In this document: piece by piece, positions 46,958 through 55,246 of the stretch
How the letters are laid out: every line of letters starts with the position of its first letter
How positions within the stretch are numbered: position 1 is the first letter of the stretch
Program-made: the position numbers and the translations under genes
Notes under the pieces: generated by a model
The model's database searches: none
What the model saw: only the letters and a program-made list of their open reading frames with translations
What the model was told of the DNA's origin: nothing
Assembly: GCF_036227325.1 (NCBI RefSeq)
Contig: NZ_CP109467.1
Span: 1,736,001 to 1,800,000, forward strand
DNA: 64,000 nt
Reading direction: 5' to 3'
Source: Streptomyces sp. NBC_01465
GTDB lineage: Bacteria > Actinomycetota > Actinomycetes > Streptomycetales > Streptomycetaceae

Positions 46958-47941
46958 TCAGCTCTTCTTGGCGGCCGCTTCTTCGTCGGCGGGCTCGGTC
47001 TCCGACGTGGCCTCGGCCTCGTCGTCGGTCTTCGCCTCGGCCTCGTCCTTCTTGGCCAGGTCGACAGCCTCGGAGTCGGAGTCGGACTCCGCGTCGGATG
47101 CGCCGTCCTCCGCGCCCTCGGCCGCAGCCGCGTCCGGCTCCACGATCTCCTCGCGACCCGGCCGCACCTTCGCCGAGACGACGAAGTACGTCATCGCGAG
47201 CAGGAACATGATGAGCGCGGTCCAGTCGTTGAGCCGCAGACCCAGGATGTGGTGCGCGTCGTCGACCCGCATGTACTCGATCCAGAAGCGGCCCACGCAG
47301 TACGCGGCGACGTACAGCGCGAAGACGCGCCCGTGCCCGAGCCGGAAGCGCCGGTCGGCCCAGACAATGAGCGCGGCGACGCCGAGGCACCAGAGCGACT
47401 CGTACAGGAAGGTCGGGTGGTACGTGCCGGCCACCCGGTCGGTGCCCTCGCTGATCTTCAGCGCCCACGGCAGGTCGGTCGGCTTGCCGTACAGCTCCTG
47501 GTTGAACCAGTTGCCCCAGCGGCCGATGGCCTGCGCGATGACCAGGCCGGGGGCCATGGCGTCGGCCCAGGCCGGGAGCGGGATTCCGCGTCGGCGGCAG
47601 CCGATCCAGGCGCCGACCGCGCCGAGCGCGACCGCGCCCCAGATCCCGAGGCCGCCTTCCCAGATCTTGAAGGCGTCGACCCAGTCCCGGCCGTCGCTGA
47701 AGTACAGCTCGTAATCGGTGATGACGTGGTAGAGCCGCCCGCCCACCAGGCCGAAGGGCACCGCCCAGACGGCGATGTCGGCCACGGTGCCGGCTTTGCC
47801 GCCCCGGGCGATCCAGCGCTTGTTGCCGTACCAGACGGCGACGAAGACACCGATGATGATGCAGAACGCATAGCCGCGCAGCGGGATCGGTCCAAGATGG
47901 ATCACGCCGGTCGACGGGCTCGGGATATAGGCAAGATTCAT
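46958..47941 (-). CDS. lgt: Prolipoprotein diacylglyceryl transferase
   Basis: Lgt attaches diacylglycerol to the lipobox Cys of exported prolipoproteins at the membrane. The 327-residue protein has about seven membrane segments, YGNKRWIARGG near the N-terminus, the signature IGRWGNWFNQELYGKPTDLPW, and a C-terminal segment ending in RMRVDDAHHILGLRLNDW-like residues. The last 60 residues are an acidic low-complexity tail (Glu/Ala/Asp-rich), common in Streptomyces Lgt and not needed for catalysis. The ATG at 47941 is followed directly by NLAYIPSPSTGVIHLGP, a usual start. Confidence 0.95.
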   Translation of the reverse strand: MNLAYIPSPSTGVIHLGPIPLRGYAFCIIIGVFVAVWYGNKRWIARGGKAGTVADIAVWAVPFGLVGGRLYHVITDYELYFSDGRDWVDAFKIWEGGLGIWGAVALGAVGAWIGCRRRGIPLPAWADAMAPGLVIAQAIGRWGNWFNQELYGKPTDLPWALKISEGTDRVAGTYHPTFLYESLWCLGVAALIVWADRRFRLGHGRVFALYVAAYCVGRFWIEYMRVDDAHHILGLRLNDWTALIMFLLAMTYFVVSAKVRPGREEIVEPDAAAAEGAEDGASDAESDSDSEAVDLAKKDEAEAKTDDEAEATSETEPADEEAAAKKS

Positions 47942-47960
47942 GGCAGAGCCGACGCTACCC

Positions 47961-47993
47961 TGCCGGGCGGGAGTGCGGACAACCCGCCCGGCA
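47961..47993 (-). terminator. Hairpin between the DsbA-like gene and lgt
   Basis: TGCCGGGCGGG and CCCGCCCGGCA form a perfect 11-bp stem with an 11-nt loop, 19 nt after the stop of the DsbA-like gene and 20 nt before the lgt start. It probably ends or weakens transcription from the upstream gene. Confidence 0.6.
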
Positions 47994-48011
47994 ACGGCTG
48001 GGTAACGGAGA

Positions 48012-48839
48012 TCAGCCCGTGGAGCTCGGGCTCGGCGAGACCGTTCCGGCCTTCTTGCCCTTGTTCGCCTCAGCCACCCACTTCTTCAGGTTGGCCGGCG
48101 TGATGGTCTCGTCGCCCTTCTTCGGGAAGACCGCGTCACCGTTGAGCAGCACGGTCGGTGTCCCGGTGTAACCGCTGTTCTGGAAGGCCGTGTTGGACTT
48201 CTTGACCCAGCTGTCGTGTGTCCCGTCGTTCACACAGGACTTGAACGAGGCGGTGTCGAGCCCGTCGACCTTGCCCGCCAGCTCGATCAGCTTGCTGTTG
48301 CTGGAGAAGGCGTCGTCCGTCTCCTCGGGCTGGTTCTCATAGAGGACGTCGTGGTACGCGGGGAACTTCCCGGCGGTCTGCGCGCAGGCGGCCGCGTTGG
48401 CGGCGCGCAGCGAACCGCTGCCGCCCATGTTGCCGTCGATGAGTGTGGCGAGGTGGTACTCGACCTTGATCTGGCCCGAGTTCTCCAGCTCGTGGATGGT
48501 GTCCCGGTAGGTGTTCTCGAACTGGCCGCAGGCCGGGCAGCGGAAGTCCTCCCACACGGTGAGCGTGGACGGTGCGTCGCTCGCGCCCACCGGGATGGCG
48601 AGGTTGTCCTTGCCGTTCGCCCCCTTGGGCGCGACGACGGGTCCGCTCGCGGTGGAGCTGTCGTCGTTGCCGGAGTTGGCGACCACCACCCCGATCACGG
48701 CAGCGATCGCCAGGACGGCGACCACCGCGCCCCCGACGATCAGCGCGCGCTTGCGCTTCTCGGCCGCCTGCTGCTTCTCGCGGTCGATCTTGAGCTGCTC
48801 TCGGGCAGCCCGCTTTCCATCTCGGTTCTTCTCGCTCAC
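48012..48839 (-). CDS. Membrane-anchored DsbA-like thiol-disulfide oxidoreductase
   Basis: This thioredoxin-fold protein (about 275 residues) has a short basic cytoplasmic N-terminus, one membrane segment (RALIVGGAVVAVLAIAAVIGVVV) and an extracellular DsbA-like domain. The active site CPAC is in WEDFRCPACGQFENTY and the cis-Pro is in YTGTPTVLLNGDAVF. A second Cys pair (AAACAQTAG and FKSCVND) may form a structural disulfide. It probably oxidises or isomerises disulfides in exported proteins. The GTG at 48839 (VSEKNRDGKRAARE) was chosen because the longer frame begins inside the trp terminator hairpin. Confidence 0.87.
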   Translation of the reverse strand: MSEKNRDGKRAAREQLKIDREKQQAAEKRKRALIVGGAVVAVLAIAAVIGVVVANSGNDDSSTASGPVVAPKGANGKDNLAIPVGASDAPSTLTVWEDFRCPACGQFENTYRDTIHELENSGQIKVEYHLATLIDGNMGGSGSLRAANAAACAQTAGKFPAYHDVLYENQPEETDDAFSSNSKLIELAGKVDGLDTASFKSCVNDGTHDSWVKKSNTAFQNSGYTGTPTVLLNGDAVFPKKGDETITPANLKKWVAEANKGKKAGTVSPSPSSTG

Positions 48840-48853
48840 ACCCGCAGCAACGA

Positions 48854-48883
48854 ACCGGGGAGGCACGAGCGTGCCTCCCCGGT
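48854..48883 (-). terminator. Terminator of the trp operon
   Basis: ACCGGGGAGGCAC and GTGCCTCCCCGGT form a perfect 13-bp stem with a GAGC loop, starting 32 nt beyond the trpA stop. It ends the trpCMBA transcript before the DsbA-like gene. Confidence 0.85.
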
Positions 48884-48914
48884 CCCACTTCCACCCGTAC
48901 GGGCTACACGGACG

Positions 48915-49727
48915 TCAGGCCCGTCGTACGCCCTGTGCGAGCTCTGCGGCCAGTTCCCGTACGGCTTCCAGGCCCGCGGCGTCGTCCTTCGCGTCCAGCA
49001 TCTGCTTGACGAAGGCCGAGCCGACGATGACGCCGTCGGCGAAGGAGGCGACCTCCTTGGCCTGGACGGCGTTGGAGACGCCGAGCCCGACGCAGACGGG
49101 CAGTTCGGTCGTGGCCCGGGTCCTGCGGACCAGGTCGGCGGCCTCCTCGCCGACCGAGGCGCGGGTGCCGGTGACACCCATCAGCGATGCGGCGTACACA
49201 AAGCCGGAGCCGGCGGCGGTGATCTCCGCGAGGCGTGCGTCCTTGCTGCTGGGCGCGACGACGAAGACGGTCGCGAGCCCGTGCTTGGCCGCGTGCTCCC
49301 TCCACACCCCCGCTTCCTGGACGGGGAGGTCGGGCAGGATGCACCCGGCGCCGCCCGCCTCGGCGAGCTCGGCGGTGAAGCGGGCGATGCCGTAGCGGTC
49401 GATCGGGTTCCAGTACGTCATGACCAGGATCGGCGCGCCCGTGGCCTCGTACGCCTCGCGCACGGTCCGCATCACGTCGGCGATCTTCACGCCGCCCTTG
49501 AGCGCGATGTCGTCGGCGGTCTGGATGACCGGGCCGTCGAGCACCGGGTCGCTGTGCGGCAGCCCGACCTCGACGACGTCGGCGCCGCCCGCGATGACGG
49601 ACTTCACGGCTGCGATCCCGCCGTCGACGGTGGGGAATCCGGCCGGGAGGTACGCGATGAGCGCGGCCCGGTCCTCCGACTTCGCCTGGGCGAGAACCTG
49701 CCCCAACAGCTCTACGTTGCCGCTCAC
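48915..49727 (-). CDS. trpA: Tryptophan synthase alpha chain
   Basis: TrpA splits indole-3-glycerol phosphate to indole and glyceraldehyde 3-phosphate and passes indole through a tunnel to TrpB. The 270-residue TIM barrel has [12 protein letters not shown], the catalytic Glu in [19 protein letters not shown] with the second catalytic Asp following it, and the phosphate-binding [27 protein letters not shown]. The GTG start at 49727 overlaps the trpB stop by 4 nt. It is the last gene of the operon. Confidence 0.96.
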   Translation of the reverse strand: MSGNVELLGQVLAQAKSEDRAALIAYLPAGFPTVDGGIAAVKSVIAGGADVVEVGLPHSDPVLDGPVIQTADDIALKGGVKIADVMRTVREAYEATGAPILVMTYWNPIDRYGIARFTAELAEAGGAGCILPDLPVQEAGVWREHAAKHGLATVFVVAPSSKDARLAEITAAGSGFVYAASLMGVTGTRASVGEEAADLVRRTRATTELPVCVGLGVSNAVQAKEVASFADGVIVGSAFVKQMLDAKDDAAGLEAVRELAAELAQGVRRA

Positions 49728-50971
49728 TTGGCCCCCTCCGAGTCTCCGTCGTACAGCCCGAAGTAACGGGCCGCGGTGTCCATGTCCTTGTCGCCGCGTC
49801 CGGACAGGTTGATCACGAGCAGCCCGTCCTTCCCCAGCTCCTTGCCGAGGTCCAGGGCGCCGGCGAGCGCGTGCGCGGACTCGATGGCCGGGATGATGCC
49901 CTCGGTCTGCGAGAGGAGCCGCAGCGCCTGCATGGCCTGGTCGTCGGTGACCGCGCGGTACTCGCCGCGGCCGATGTCCTTCAGATACGAGTGCTCCGGG
50001 CCGATGCCGGGGTAGTCGAGTCCGGCCGAGATCGAGTAGGGCTCGGTGATCTGGCCCTCCTCGTCCTGGAGGACGTACGACCGCGAGCCGTGCAGGATGC
50101 CGGGCTCGCCCGCGGACAGCGTGGCCGCGTGCTCCCCGGTCTCGATGCCGTGCCCGGCGGGCTCGAAGCCCACGAGCCGTACGGAGGCGTCCGGGATGAA
50201 GGCGTGGAAGAGCCCGATGGCGTTCGATCCGCCGCCGACGCAGGCGGCGACCGCGTCGGGCAGCCGTCCGGCGCGCTCCAGGATCTGGCGGCGCGCCTCG
50301 ACGCCGATGACGCGGTGGAAGTCGCGGACCATGGCGGGGAAGGGGTGCGGGCCCGCGACGGTGCCGAAGAGGTAGTGCGTGCGGTCCACGTTGGCGACCC
50401 AGTCGCGGAACGCCTCGTTGATGGCGTCCTTGAGGGTCCGGGAGCCGGACTTCACGGAGACGACCTCGGCGCCGAGCATCCGCATCCGGGCGACGTTGAG
50501 CGCCTGGCGCTCGGTGTCGATCTCGCCCATGTAGATGGTGCATTCGAGGCCGAAGAGCGCGCAGGCGGTCGCGGTGGCGACGCCGTGCTGGCCGGCTCCG
50601 GTCTCGGCGATGACGCGGGTCTTGCCCATGCGCTTGGTGAGCAGGGCCTGCCCGAGCACGTTGTTGATCTTGTGCGAGCCGGTGTGGTTGAGGTCCTCGC
50701 GCTTGAGGAACACCCGTGCGCCACCGGCGTGTTCGGCGAAGCGCGGCACTTCGGTCAGGGCGCTGGGCCGGCCGGTGTAGTTGACCATCAGGTCGTTGAG
50801 CTCGGCGGCGAAGGCGGGGTCGGCCTTGGCCTTGTCGTACTCGACGGCGACCTCGTCGACCGCGGCGACGAGCGCCTCGGGGATGAACTTGCCGCCGAAC
50901 TCGCCGAAGTAGCCCTCGGCGCTGGGGACCTGCCCCTCGGGGTCGGGAATGAAGAAGCTGGTGCTGGACAT
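49724..50971 (-). CDS. trpB: Tryptophan synthase beta chain
   Basis: TrpB makes tryptophan from indole and serine using pyridoxal phosphate. The 415-residue protein has the PLP lysine in [29 protein letters not shown], and the phosphate-binding [13 protein letters not shown]. It begins with a usual [13 protein letters not shown] after a short tail. GAGGAGC lies before its ATG. The 152-nt gap to the upstream trpM gene holds a dispersed repeat (copy D), so trpB may also have its own promoter. Confidence 0.97.
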   Translation of the reverse strand: MSSTSFFIPDPEGQVPSAEGYFGEFGGKFIPEALVAAVDEVAVEYDKAKADPAFAAELNDLMVNYTGRPSALTEVPRFAEHAGGARVFLKREDLNHTGSHKINNVLGQALLTKRMGKTRVIAETGAGQHGVATATACALFGLECTIYMGEIDTERQALNVARMRMLGAEVVSVKSGSRTLKDAINEAFRDWVANVDRTHYLFGTVAGPHPFPAMVRDFHRVIGVEARRQILERAGRLPDAVAACVGGGSNAIGLFHAFIPDASVRLVGFEPAGHGIETGEHAATLSAGEPGILHGSRSYVLQDEEGQITEPYSISAGLDYPGIGPEHSYLKDIGRGEYRAVTDDQAMQALRLLSQTEGIIPAIESAHALAGALDLGKELGKDGLLVINLSGRGDKDMDTAARYFGLYDGDSEGAK

Positions 50972-51067
50972 ACGTGTGCTCCTCGCGGGGGAACCCCGGA
51001 TCAGAACCGACAGATGAACACGTGATGCGCTTGATCGCGTGACGCGCCGGAAAGTGCCACGGGTGGC

Positions 51068-51122
51068 AAAAACTAGCCCGTCCGGCGATTGAGGACGAAT
51101 ACGGCCGAAGGCCGTGCCCCGT
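51068..51122 (-). repeat. Dispersed intergenic repeat, copy D, inside the trp operon
   Basis: On the plus strand this reads AGCCCGTCCGGCGATTGAGG followed by an ACGGCCGAAGGCCGT dyad. The first part matches copy C at 24171-24192 almost exactly. It lies between trpM and trpB. Confidence 0.78.
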
Positions 51123-51123
51123 G

Positions 51124-51270
51124 TCAGCTAGCGCAGCGCCATCGCATGCCGTTGATCTGACCCGGCTCGGAGCCGATGTGGTACCTCACGCGCCGCCCCC
51201 GCACCCGCCGCGCGGGCGCGCGGCAGCCACGCGGCTTGCAGCCGCGGGCGAGTCGGGCGTGGGCGGTCAT
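51124..51270 (-). CDS. trpM: TrpM (TrpX) small protein of the trp operon
   Basis: This 48-residue basic protein starts at ATG 51270, 9 nt after the trpC stop, and ends before repeat copy D. It reads [16 protein letters not shown] at the start, an Arg-rich middle, then [15 protein letters not shown] near the end. This resembles, from memory, the small protein TrpM/TrpX encoded between trpC and trpB in Streptomyces coelicolor, which affects tryptophan metabolism and differentiation. The molecular role is not settled. Two Cys near the N-terminus and one near the C-terminus could bind metal. It is easily missed because of its size. Confidence 0.82.
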   Translation of the reverse strand: MTAHARLARGCKPRGCRAPARRVRGRRVRYHIGSEPGQINGMRWRCAS

Positions 51271-51279
51271 GGTGGTGGG

Positions 51280-52089
51280 TCAGCCCCGCCCGTGGCGCAG
51301 CGCCGGGTGGGCGCCCGCGGCGACCAGGTCGGCAACGGCGGCGCGCGGGTCGCGGCCGGTGACCAGGGCCTCGCCGACCAGGATGGCGTCGGCGCCGGCG
51401 TTGGCGTACGCGATCAGGTCGTGCGGACCGCGGACGCCGGACTCGGCGACCTTCACGATGTGGTCCGGGATCTCGGGCGCGACGCGCTCGAAGGTGCCCC
51501 GGTCGACCTTGAGGGTCTTGAGGTTCCGGGCGTTGACGCCGATGATCCGGGCGCCCGCGTCGACGGCGCGCTCGACCTCGTCCTCGTCGTGCACCTCGAC
51601 GATCGGCGTGAGCCCGATGGAGTGCGCGCGCTCGATCAGCGAGACCAGCGCCTCCTGCTCCAGGGCGGCGACGATCAGCAGCGCGAGGTCGGCGCCGTAG
51701 GCCCGTGCCTCCCAGAGCTGGTACGCGGTGACGATGAAGTCCTTGCGCAGGACAGGCGTGTCGACCTTGGCCCGTACGGCTTCGAGGTCGGCCAGGGATC
51801 CGCCGAAGCGGCGCTCCTCGGTCAGTACGGAGATGACGGCCGCGCCGCCCGCCTCGTAGTCCGCGGCGAGCGCGGCGGGGTCGGCGATCGCGGCGAGCGC
51901 ACCCTTGGAGGGGCTGGAGCGCTTGACCTCGCAGATGACCTTCACGCTGTCGCCGCGCAGGGCGGCGACTCCGTCGCGGGCCTGGGGCGCCTTCGCGGCG
52001 CGCTCCTTGAGCTCGTCGAGGCTGACGCGTGCCTGCCGCTCCGCGAGGTCGGCGCGTACGCCTTCGATGATCTCGTCGAGCACACTCAC
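51280..52089 (-). CDS. trpC: Indole-3-glycerol phosphate synthase
   Basis: TrpC closes the indole ring, converting CdRP to indole-3-glycerol phosphate. The 269-residue TIM barrel has [12 protein letters not shown] with catalytic Glu and Lys, [33 protein letters not shown] and [30 protein letters not shown]. The GTG at 52089 has GGAAGGGGG 8 nt upstream; the open frame continues to 52305 but the added part is unlike the family. No Trp-rich leader peptide was found in the 137-nt upstream gap. TrpF is absent nearby, and PriA at 62867 supplies that step. Confidence 0.95.
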   Translation of the reverse strand: MSVLDEIIEGVRADLAERQARVSLDELKERAAKAPQARDGVAALRGDSVKVICEVKRSSPSKGALAAIADPAALAADYEAGGAAVISVLTEERRFGGSLADLEAVRAKVDTPVLRKDFIVTAYQLWEARAYGADLALLIVAALEQEALVSLIERAHSIGLTPIVEVHDEDEVERAVDAGARIIGVNARNLKTLKVDRGTFERVAPEIPDHIVKVAESGVRGPHDLIAYANAGADAILVGEALVTGRDPRAAVADLVAAGAHPALRHGRG

Positions 52090-52226
52090 GCGAGCGGCCC
52101 CCTTCCGGGACGGTGTGGACGGGTGTCCAGCGATCTCTTCAGCCATGACGTTCAGCCATCCTGATGGTATCCGCAGATGGGCGAAGGGCCCGCATCCGGT
52201 TGACGCCGGTCCCACTACCTGGGCAT

Positions 52227-52679
52227 TTAGGGAACGAGTGCCGAGCCGAACGGCAGATTCCGGACGACGGAGAAGATCAGTGCGATGCCTCCGATCGCCC
52301 ACCACCAGCGGGCGGGGAGGGCGACGCGCATCGGCCTGTTCTGCAGGGCCCGGACGATCCAGACCACCATCACCACGGCGAAGACTCCGTAGCCGACGAC
52401 GGCCAGCGCGTTGTCGCCGAGCGCCGTGACCAGATCACCGTGCGCGACCGCGTAGGCGCTGCGCAGACCGCCGCAGCCGGGGCAGTAGACCCCGGTGACC
52501 GCGTACAGCGGGCAGACCGGGTAGTGGCCGGGGTGGTTGGGGTTCACGGAGCCGACGTACGCGAAGGCCGCCGCGACTCCGGCGATGCTGCCCACCGGGG
52601 TGAGGAGCCTGCGCGTCAGGGACGCGGGGACGGGTGCCGGGGCGGGGACGAAGGCTGCGGGAGGCTCCACTGTTTCCAC
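52227..52679 (-). CDS. DUF2752 membrane protein
   Basis: This 150-residue membrane protein has about three or four hydrophobic segments. The family signature [30 protein letters not shown] holds three Cys, and FSVVRNLPF is near the C-terminus. Its function is unknown. The start [10 protein letters not shown] at 52679 has a plausible upstream site. It lies between a terminator on one side and trpC on the other, so it may open the trpC transcript, an association often seen in actinobacteria. Confidence 0.88.
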   Translation of the reverse strand: METVEPPAAFVPAPAPVPASLTRRLLTPVGSIAGVAAAFAYVGSVNPNHPGHYPVCPLYAVTGVYCPGCGGLRSAYAVAHGDLVTALGDNALAVVGYGVFAVVMVVWIVRALQNRPMRVALPARWWWAIGGIALIFSVVRNLPFGSALVP

Positions 52680-52706
52680 CTGGTGATTGTCTCCGTTGAC
52701 GCGAAA

Positions 52707-52733
52707 AGGCGCAGCCCGGAGGGGGCTGCGCCT
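52707..52733 (-). terminator. Intrinsic terminator before the DUF2752-trpC unit
   Basis: AGGCGCAGCCC and GGGCTGCGCCT form a perfect 11-bp stem with a 5-nt loop. On the minus strand the stem is followed by TTTTCGCG. It lies 20 nt after the stop of the HGxxPAAW protein. Confidence 0.82.
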
Positions 52734-52753
52734 GATGACGTGTCCGCGGTGTT

Positions 52754-53002
52754 TCAGCGCGTCTGCATCTCGCCGGCGCGAATCCGGGCCTGCTGCATGG
52801 CCTCGGACTCCTTCGGCATGCCCATGCCCGCGGCCTTCATGCCGAGGCCGACGACTCCACCGAGGACGATGACGACCATGCCGGCCCAGAACCCGAGCGG
52901 GTTGGCCAGCACCATGAAGGCACCGGCGATGCAGAAGCCGATGAACGCGATGGTGACGCCGGTCCAGGCGGCCGGGTTGTGTCCGTGGCTGCTGCCCGCC
53001 AT
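52754..53002 (-). CDS. HGxxPAAW family small membrane protein
   Basis: This 82-residue protein has the N-terminal HGHNPAAW signature and two membrane segments (GVTIAFIGFCIAGAFMVLAN and FWAGMVVIVLGGVVGLGMKAAG). It ends in a polar tail (SEAMQQARIRAGEMQTR). Members occur next to trp genes in Streptomyces and relatives and have no known function. It starts at ATG 53002, 77 nt after the upstream Trp-associated membrane protein, and is probably transcribed with it. Confidence 0.88.
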   Translation of the reverse strand: MAGSSHGHNPAAWTGVTIAFIGFCIAGAFMVLANPLGFWAGMVVIVLGGVVGLGMKAAGMGMPKESEAMQQARIRAGEMQTR

Positions 53003-53079
53003 GAGTTGCTCCTCGTTGCTGTGTGTCGAAAGCTCGCCGCCCATTGTTCCGTACGGGAGCTCAGGGCGTGAGCTGGGGG

Positions 53080-53730
53080 TCACTCTTCGCGCGTCGGGTC
53101 CTCGCCCCGGTCGAGCGCCTTCCAGATCTCCTCGGGGCGCTCCGGGTCCGGTGCGGTGCGGGGCTTGCGCGCACGGGGGCTGCCGTCGCGTTCGTAGCGG
53201 CCGGACATCGTGGGCCAGAGCTTGCCGTAGCGCAGGGCCAGGAGGCCCGCGAGGAAGATCAGCAGGGCGCCGGCGGCGGTGACGTAGGGCCAGGCCGTGT
53301 GGGTGACGGCGTCGATCGTCGCGGCGGTGTCGCCCGCGGTCTTGGCGGCCTTCTCGTCGAGCGCGGAGTTGTCGGAGACGCCCAGGAGGGCGGCGGCCGC
53401 GGCTCCGGCGCCGCACAGGGCGAGGAGCGCGGAGACGAGGAGCCGGCCTGCCTTGCGTACGGCGAAGACCGCGACCAGGGCGGCCAGGCCGACTATGGCG
53501 AGGGCGGTGGGGACGCCGGTGACGTCTCCGCCGGAGGCGGTGAGCGGGATCGTTCCTCCGCCGACCGCGACGGTGCCCTTGGCCCAGGTCTGGCCCGAGG
53601 TCATCAGGACGACGGCAGCGCCGAGGGCGCCGAGCAGCAGGGCGATGCCGAGGCTGCGGCGGGCGCCGGATGCGGCGGCGGCTGCGGCCTCGGAGCCGGA
53701 TTCGGTTCGGGGCTGGGGTACGGCGGTCAC
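53080..53730 (-). CDS. Trp biosynthesis-associated membrane protein (TIGR02234)
   Basis: This 216-residue membrane protein has four hydrophobic segments ([59 protein letters not shown] and WPYVTAAGALLIFLAGLLALRYG). It has the extracellular GQTWAKG motif and an RGEDP-type C-terminus (EIWKALDRGEDPT). It belongs to a family found beside trp genes in actinobacteria; its role is unknown. A GTG at 53730 is preferred because GGAG and AGGGGA precede it. A GTG at 53739 and the frame start at 53784 are alternatives. Confidence 0.87.
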   Translation of the reverse strand: MTAVPQPRTESGSEAAAAAASGARRSLGIALLLGALGAAVVLMTSGQTWAKGTVAVGGGTIPLTASGGDVTGVPTALAIVGLAALVAVFAVRKAGRLLVSALLALCGAGAAAAALLGVSDNSALDEKAAKTAGDTAATIDAVTHTAWPYVTAAGALLIFLAGLLALRYGKLWPTMSGRYERDGSPRARKPRTAPDPERPEEIWKALDRGEDPTREE

Positions 53731-53998
53731 GTACTCCACTATCCCCTGCGCGGCGGGCAGGCCGACAGCGGGGCCCCGGGTCAACCCGCGTAGACCCCTG
53801 TCATGGCCATGCTCTGGTCAGCGATCCGCCATCGAATTCCCCGGAAAGCAAAGCGGAGGTAGAGGTTCCAAGGTTCGCCTTGTTGACGTGCTCGGGTCAC
53901 ACCTACGTTCTGCCTCGGCCCGTCGCCCACCAGGCGCAACAGGCTGCACAGCGCACCCGCACCCTTCTTCGGTTCACCGACCTCTCGGAGGCATCTCG

Positions 53999-55246
53999 AT
54001 GCGCAGACCCCTCACCCTCGCCGCGGCGGCAGCCTTCGCCACGGCGTTGTTCGCTCTCGGCGCCCCCTCGGGCGTCGCGGCGACCGCATCCTCCCCCCAC
54101 AGCGGCGTCACCGTCGCCCGCGCCTGCGCGACGCCGACGCAGGCGAGCGTCATGGCCTGCAAGGCACTTCGGGTCAGCAGCGGCACCGTGCACGCCGCGC
54201 GGACCGAGACCGTGAAGCCCAACGCCGCGGCGGCGACCCCCTCGGGCTACGGACCCAGCAACCTGCAGAGCGCCTACGGGCTGACGTCGGCCGCAGCCTC
54301 CAACGGCGGCAGTGCGACGGTCGCGATCGTGGACGCGTACAACGACCCGAACGCCGAGGCGGACCTCGCCAAGTACCGTACGCAGTACGGACTTTCGGCC
54401 TGCACCACGGCCAACGGCTGCTTCAAGAAGGTCAGCCAGACCGGCTCCACCACCTCGCTGCCCGCCTCGGACGCCGGCTGGTCGGAGGAGATATCCCTCG
54501 ACCTCGACATGGTCAGCGCCGTCTGCCCCAACTGCCACATCCTGCTCGTCGAGGCGAAGACCGCGTCCATGGCCAACCTGGGCACCGCGGTCAACGAGGC
54601 GGTCACCCTCGGCGCCAAGTACGTCTCCAACAGCTACGGCGGCTCCGAGTCCTCCAGCGACTCGGGCTACGACACCAAGTACTTCAACCACCCGGGCGTC
54701 GCGATCACCGTCAGCGCGGGCGACTCCGGCTACGGCGCGGAGTACCCGGCGGCCTCCAAGTACGTGACCTCGGTGGGCGGCACCGCGCTCTCCACCTCGT
54801 CCAACGCCCGCGGCTGGACCGAGTCCGTCTGGTCCACGAACTCCACCGAGGGCACGGGCTCCGGCTGCTCGGCGTACGACACCAAGCAGTCCTGGCAGAC
54901 CGACACCGGCTGCGCGAAGCGCACGATCTCCGACGTCTCCGCGGTCGCCGACCCGGCGACGGGCGTGGCGGTCTACGACTCGTACGGCGTCACGGCCGGC
55001 TTCTACACCTTCGGCGGCACCAGCGCCTCGTCGCCGATCATCGCGGCCGTGTACGCACTGGCGGGGACGCCGTCCTCGGGCTCGTACCCGACGTCGTTCC
55101 CGTACGCCCACACCGGCTCGCTCAACGACGTGACGAGCGGGTCGAACGGCAGCTGCTCGGGCACCTACCTGTGCACCGCGAAGTCCGGCTACGACGGCCC
55201 GACGGGCCTCGGCACGCCGAGCGGAACGGCGGCCTTCACCGGCTGA
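53999..55246 (+). CDS. Secreted sedolisin-like S53 peptidase
   Basis: This 415-residue exported protein has a signal peptide (RRPLTLAAAAAFATALFALGAPSGVAA) and a short propeptide with no full S53 prodomain. The S53 catalytic domain has Glu and Asp in WSEEISLDLDM, the oxyanion Asp in VSAGDSGYG and the Ser in GGTSASSPIIAAVY. A C-terminal Ca-site-like DVTSGSNGSC and DGPTGLGTP segment follows. The family acts at acid pH. The ATG at 53999 has GGAGG 7 nt upstream. Its end overlaps the trpE end by 11 nt in the opposite direction. It splits trpE from the rest of the trp genes. Confidence 0.9.
   Translation: MRRPLTLAAAAAFATALFALGAPSGVAATASSPHSGVTVARACATPTQASVMACKALRVSSGTVHAARTETVKPNAAAATPSGYGPSNLQSAYGLTSAAASNGGSATVAIVDAYNDPNAEADLAKYRTQYGLSACTTANGCFKKVSQTGSTTSLPASDAGWSEEISLDLDMVSAVCPNCHILLVEAKTASMANLGTAVNEAVTLGAKYVSNSYGGSESSSDSGYDTKYFNHPGVAITVSAGDSGYGAEYPAASKYVTSVGGTALSTSSNARGWTESVWSTNSTEGTGSGCSAYDTKQSWQTDTGCAKRTISDVSAVADPATGVAVYDSYGVTAGFYTFGGTSASSPIIAAVYALAGTPSSGSYPTSFPYAHTGSLNDVTSGSNGSCSGTYLCTAKSGYDGPTGLGTPSGTAAFTG

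Noticed and set aside
52090..52226. Possible tryptophan attenuator before trpC
   Set aside because: The only short frame (starting ATGGCTGAACGT) has no Trp codons, and no alternative antiterminator and terminator stems were found.
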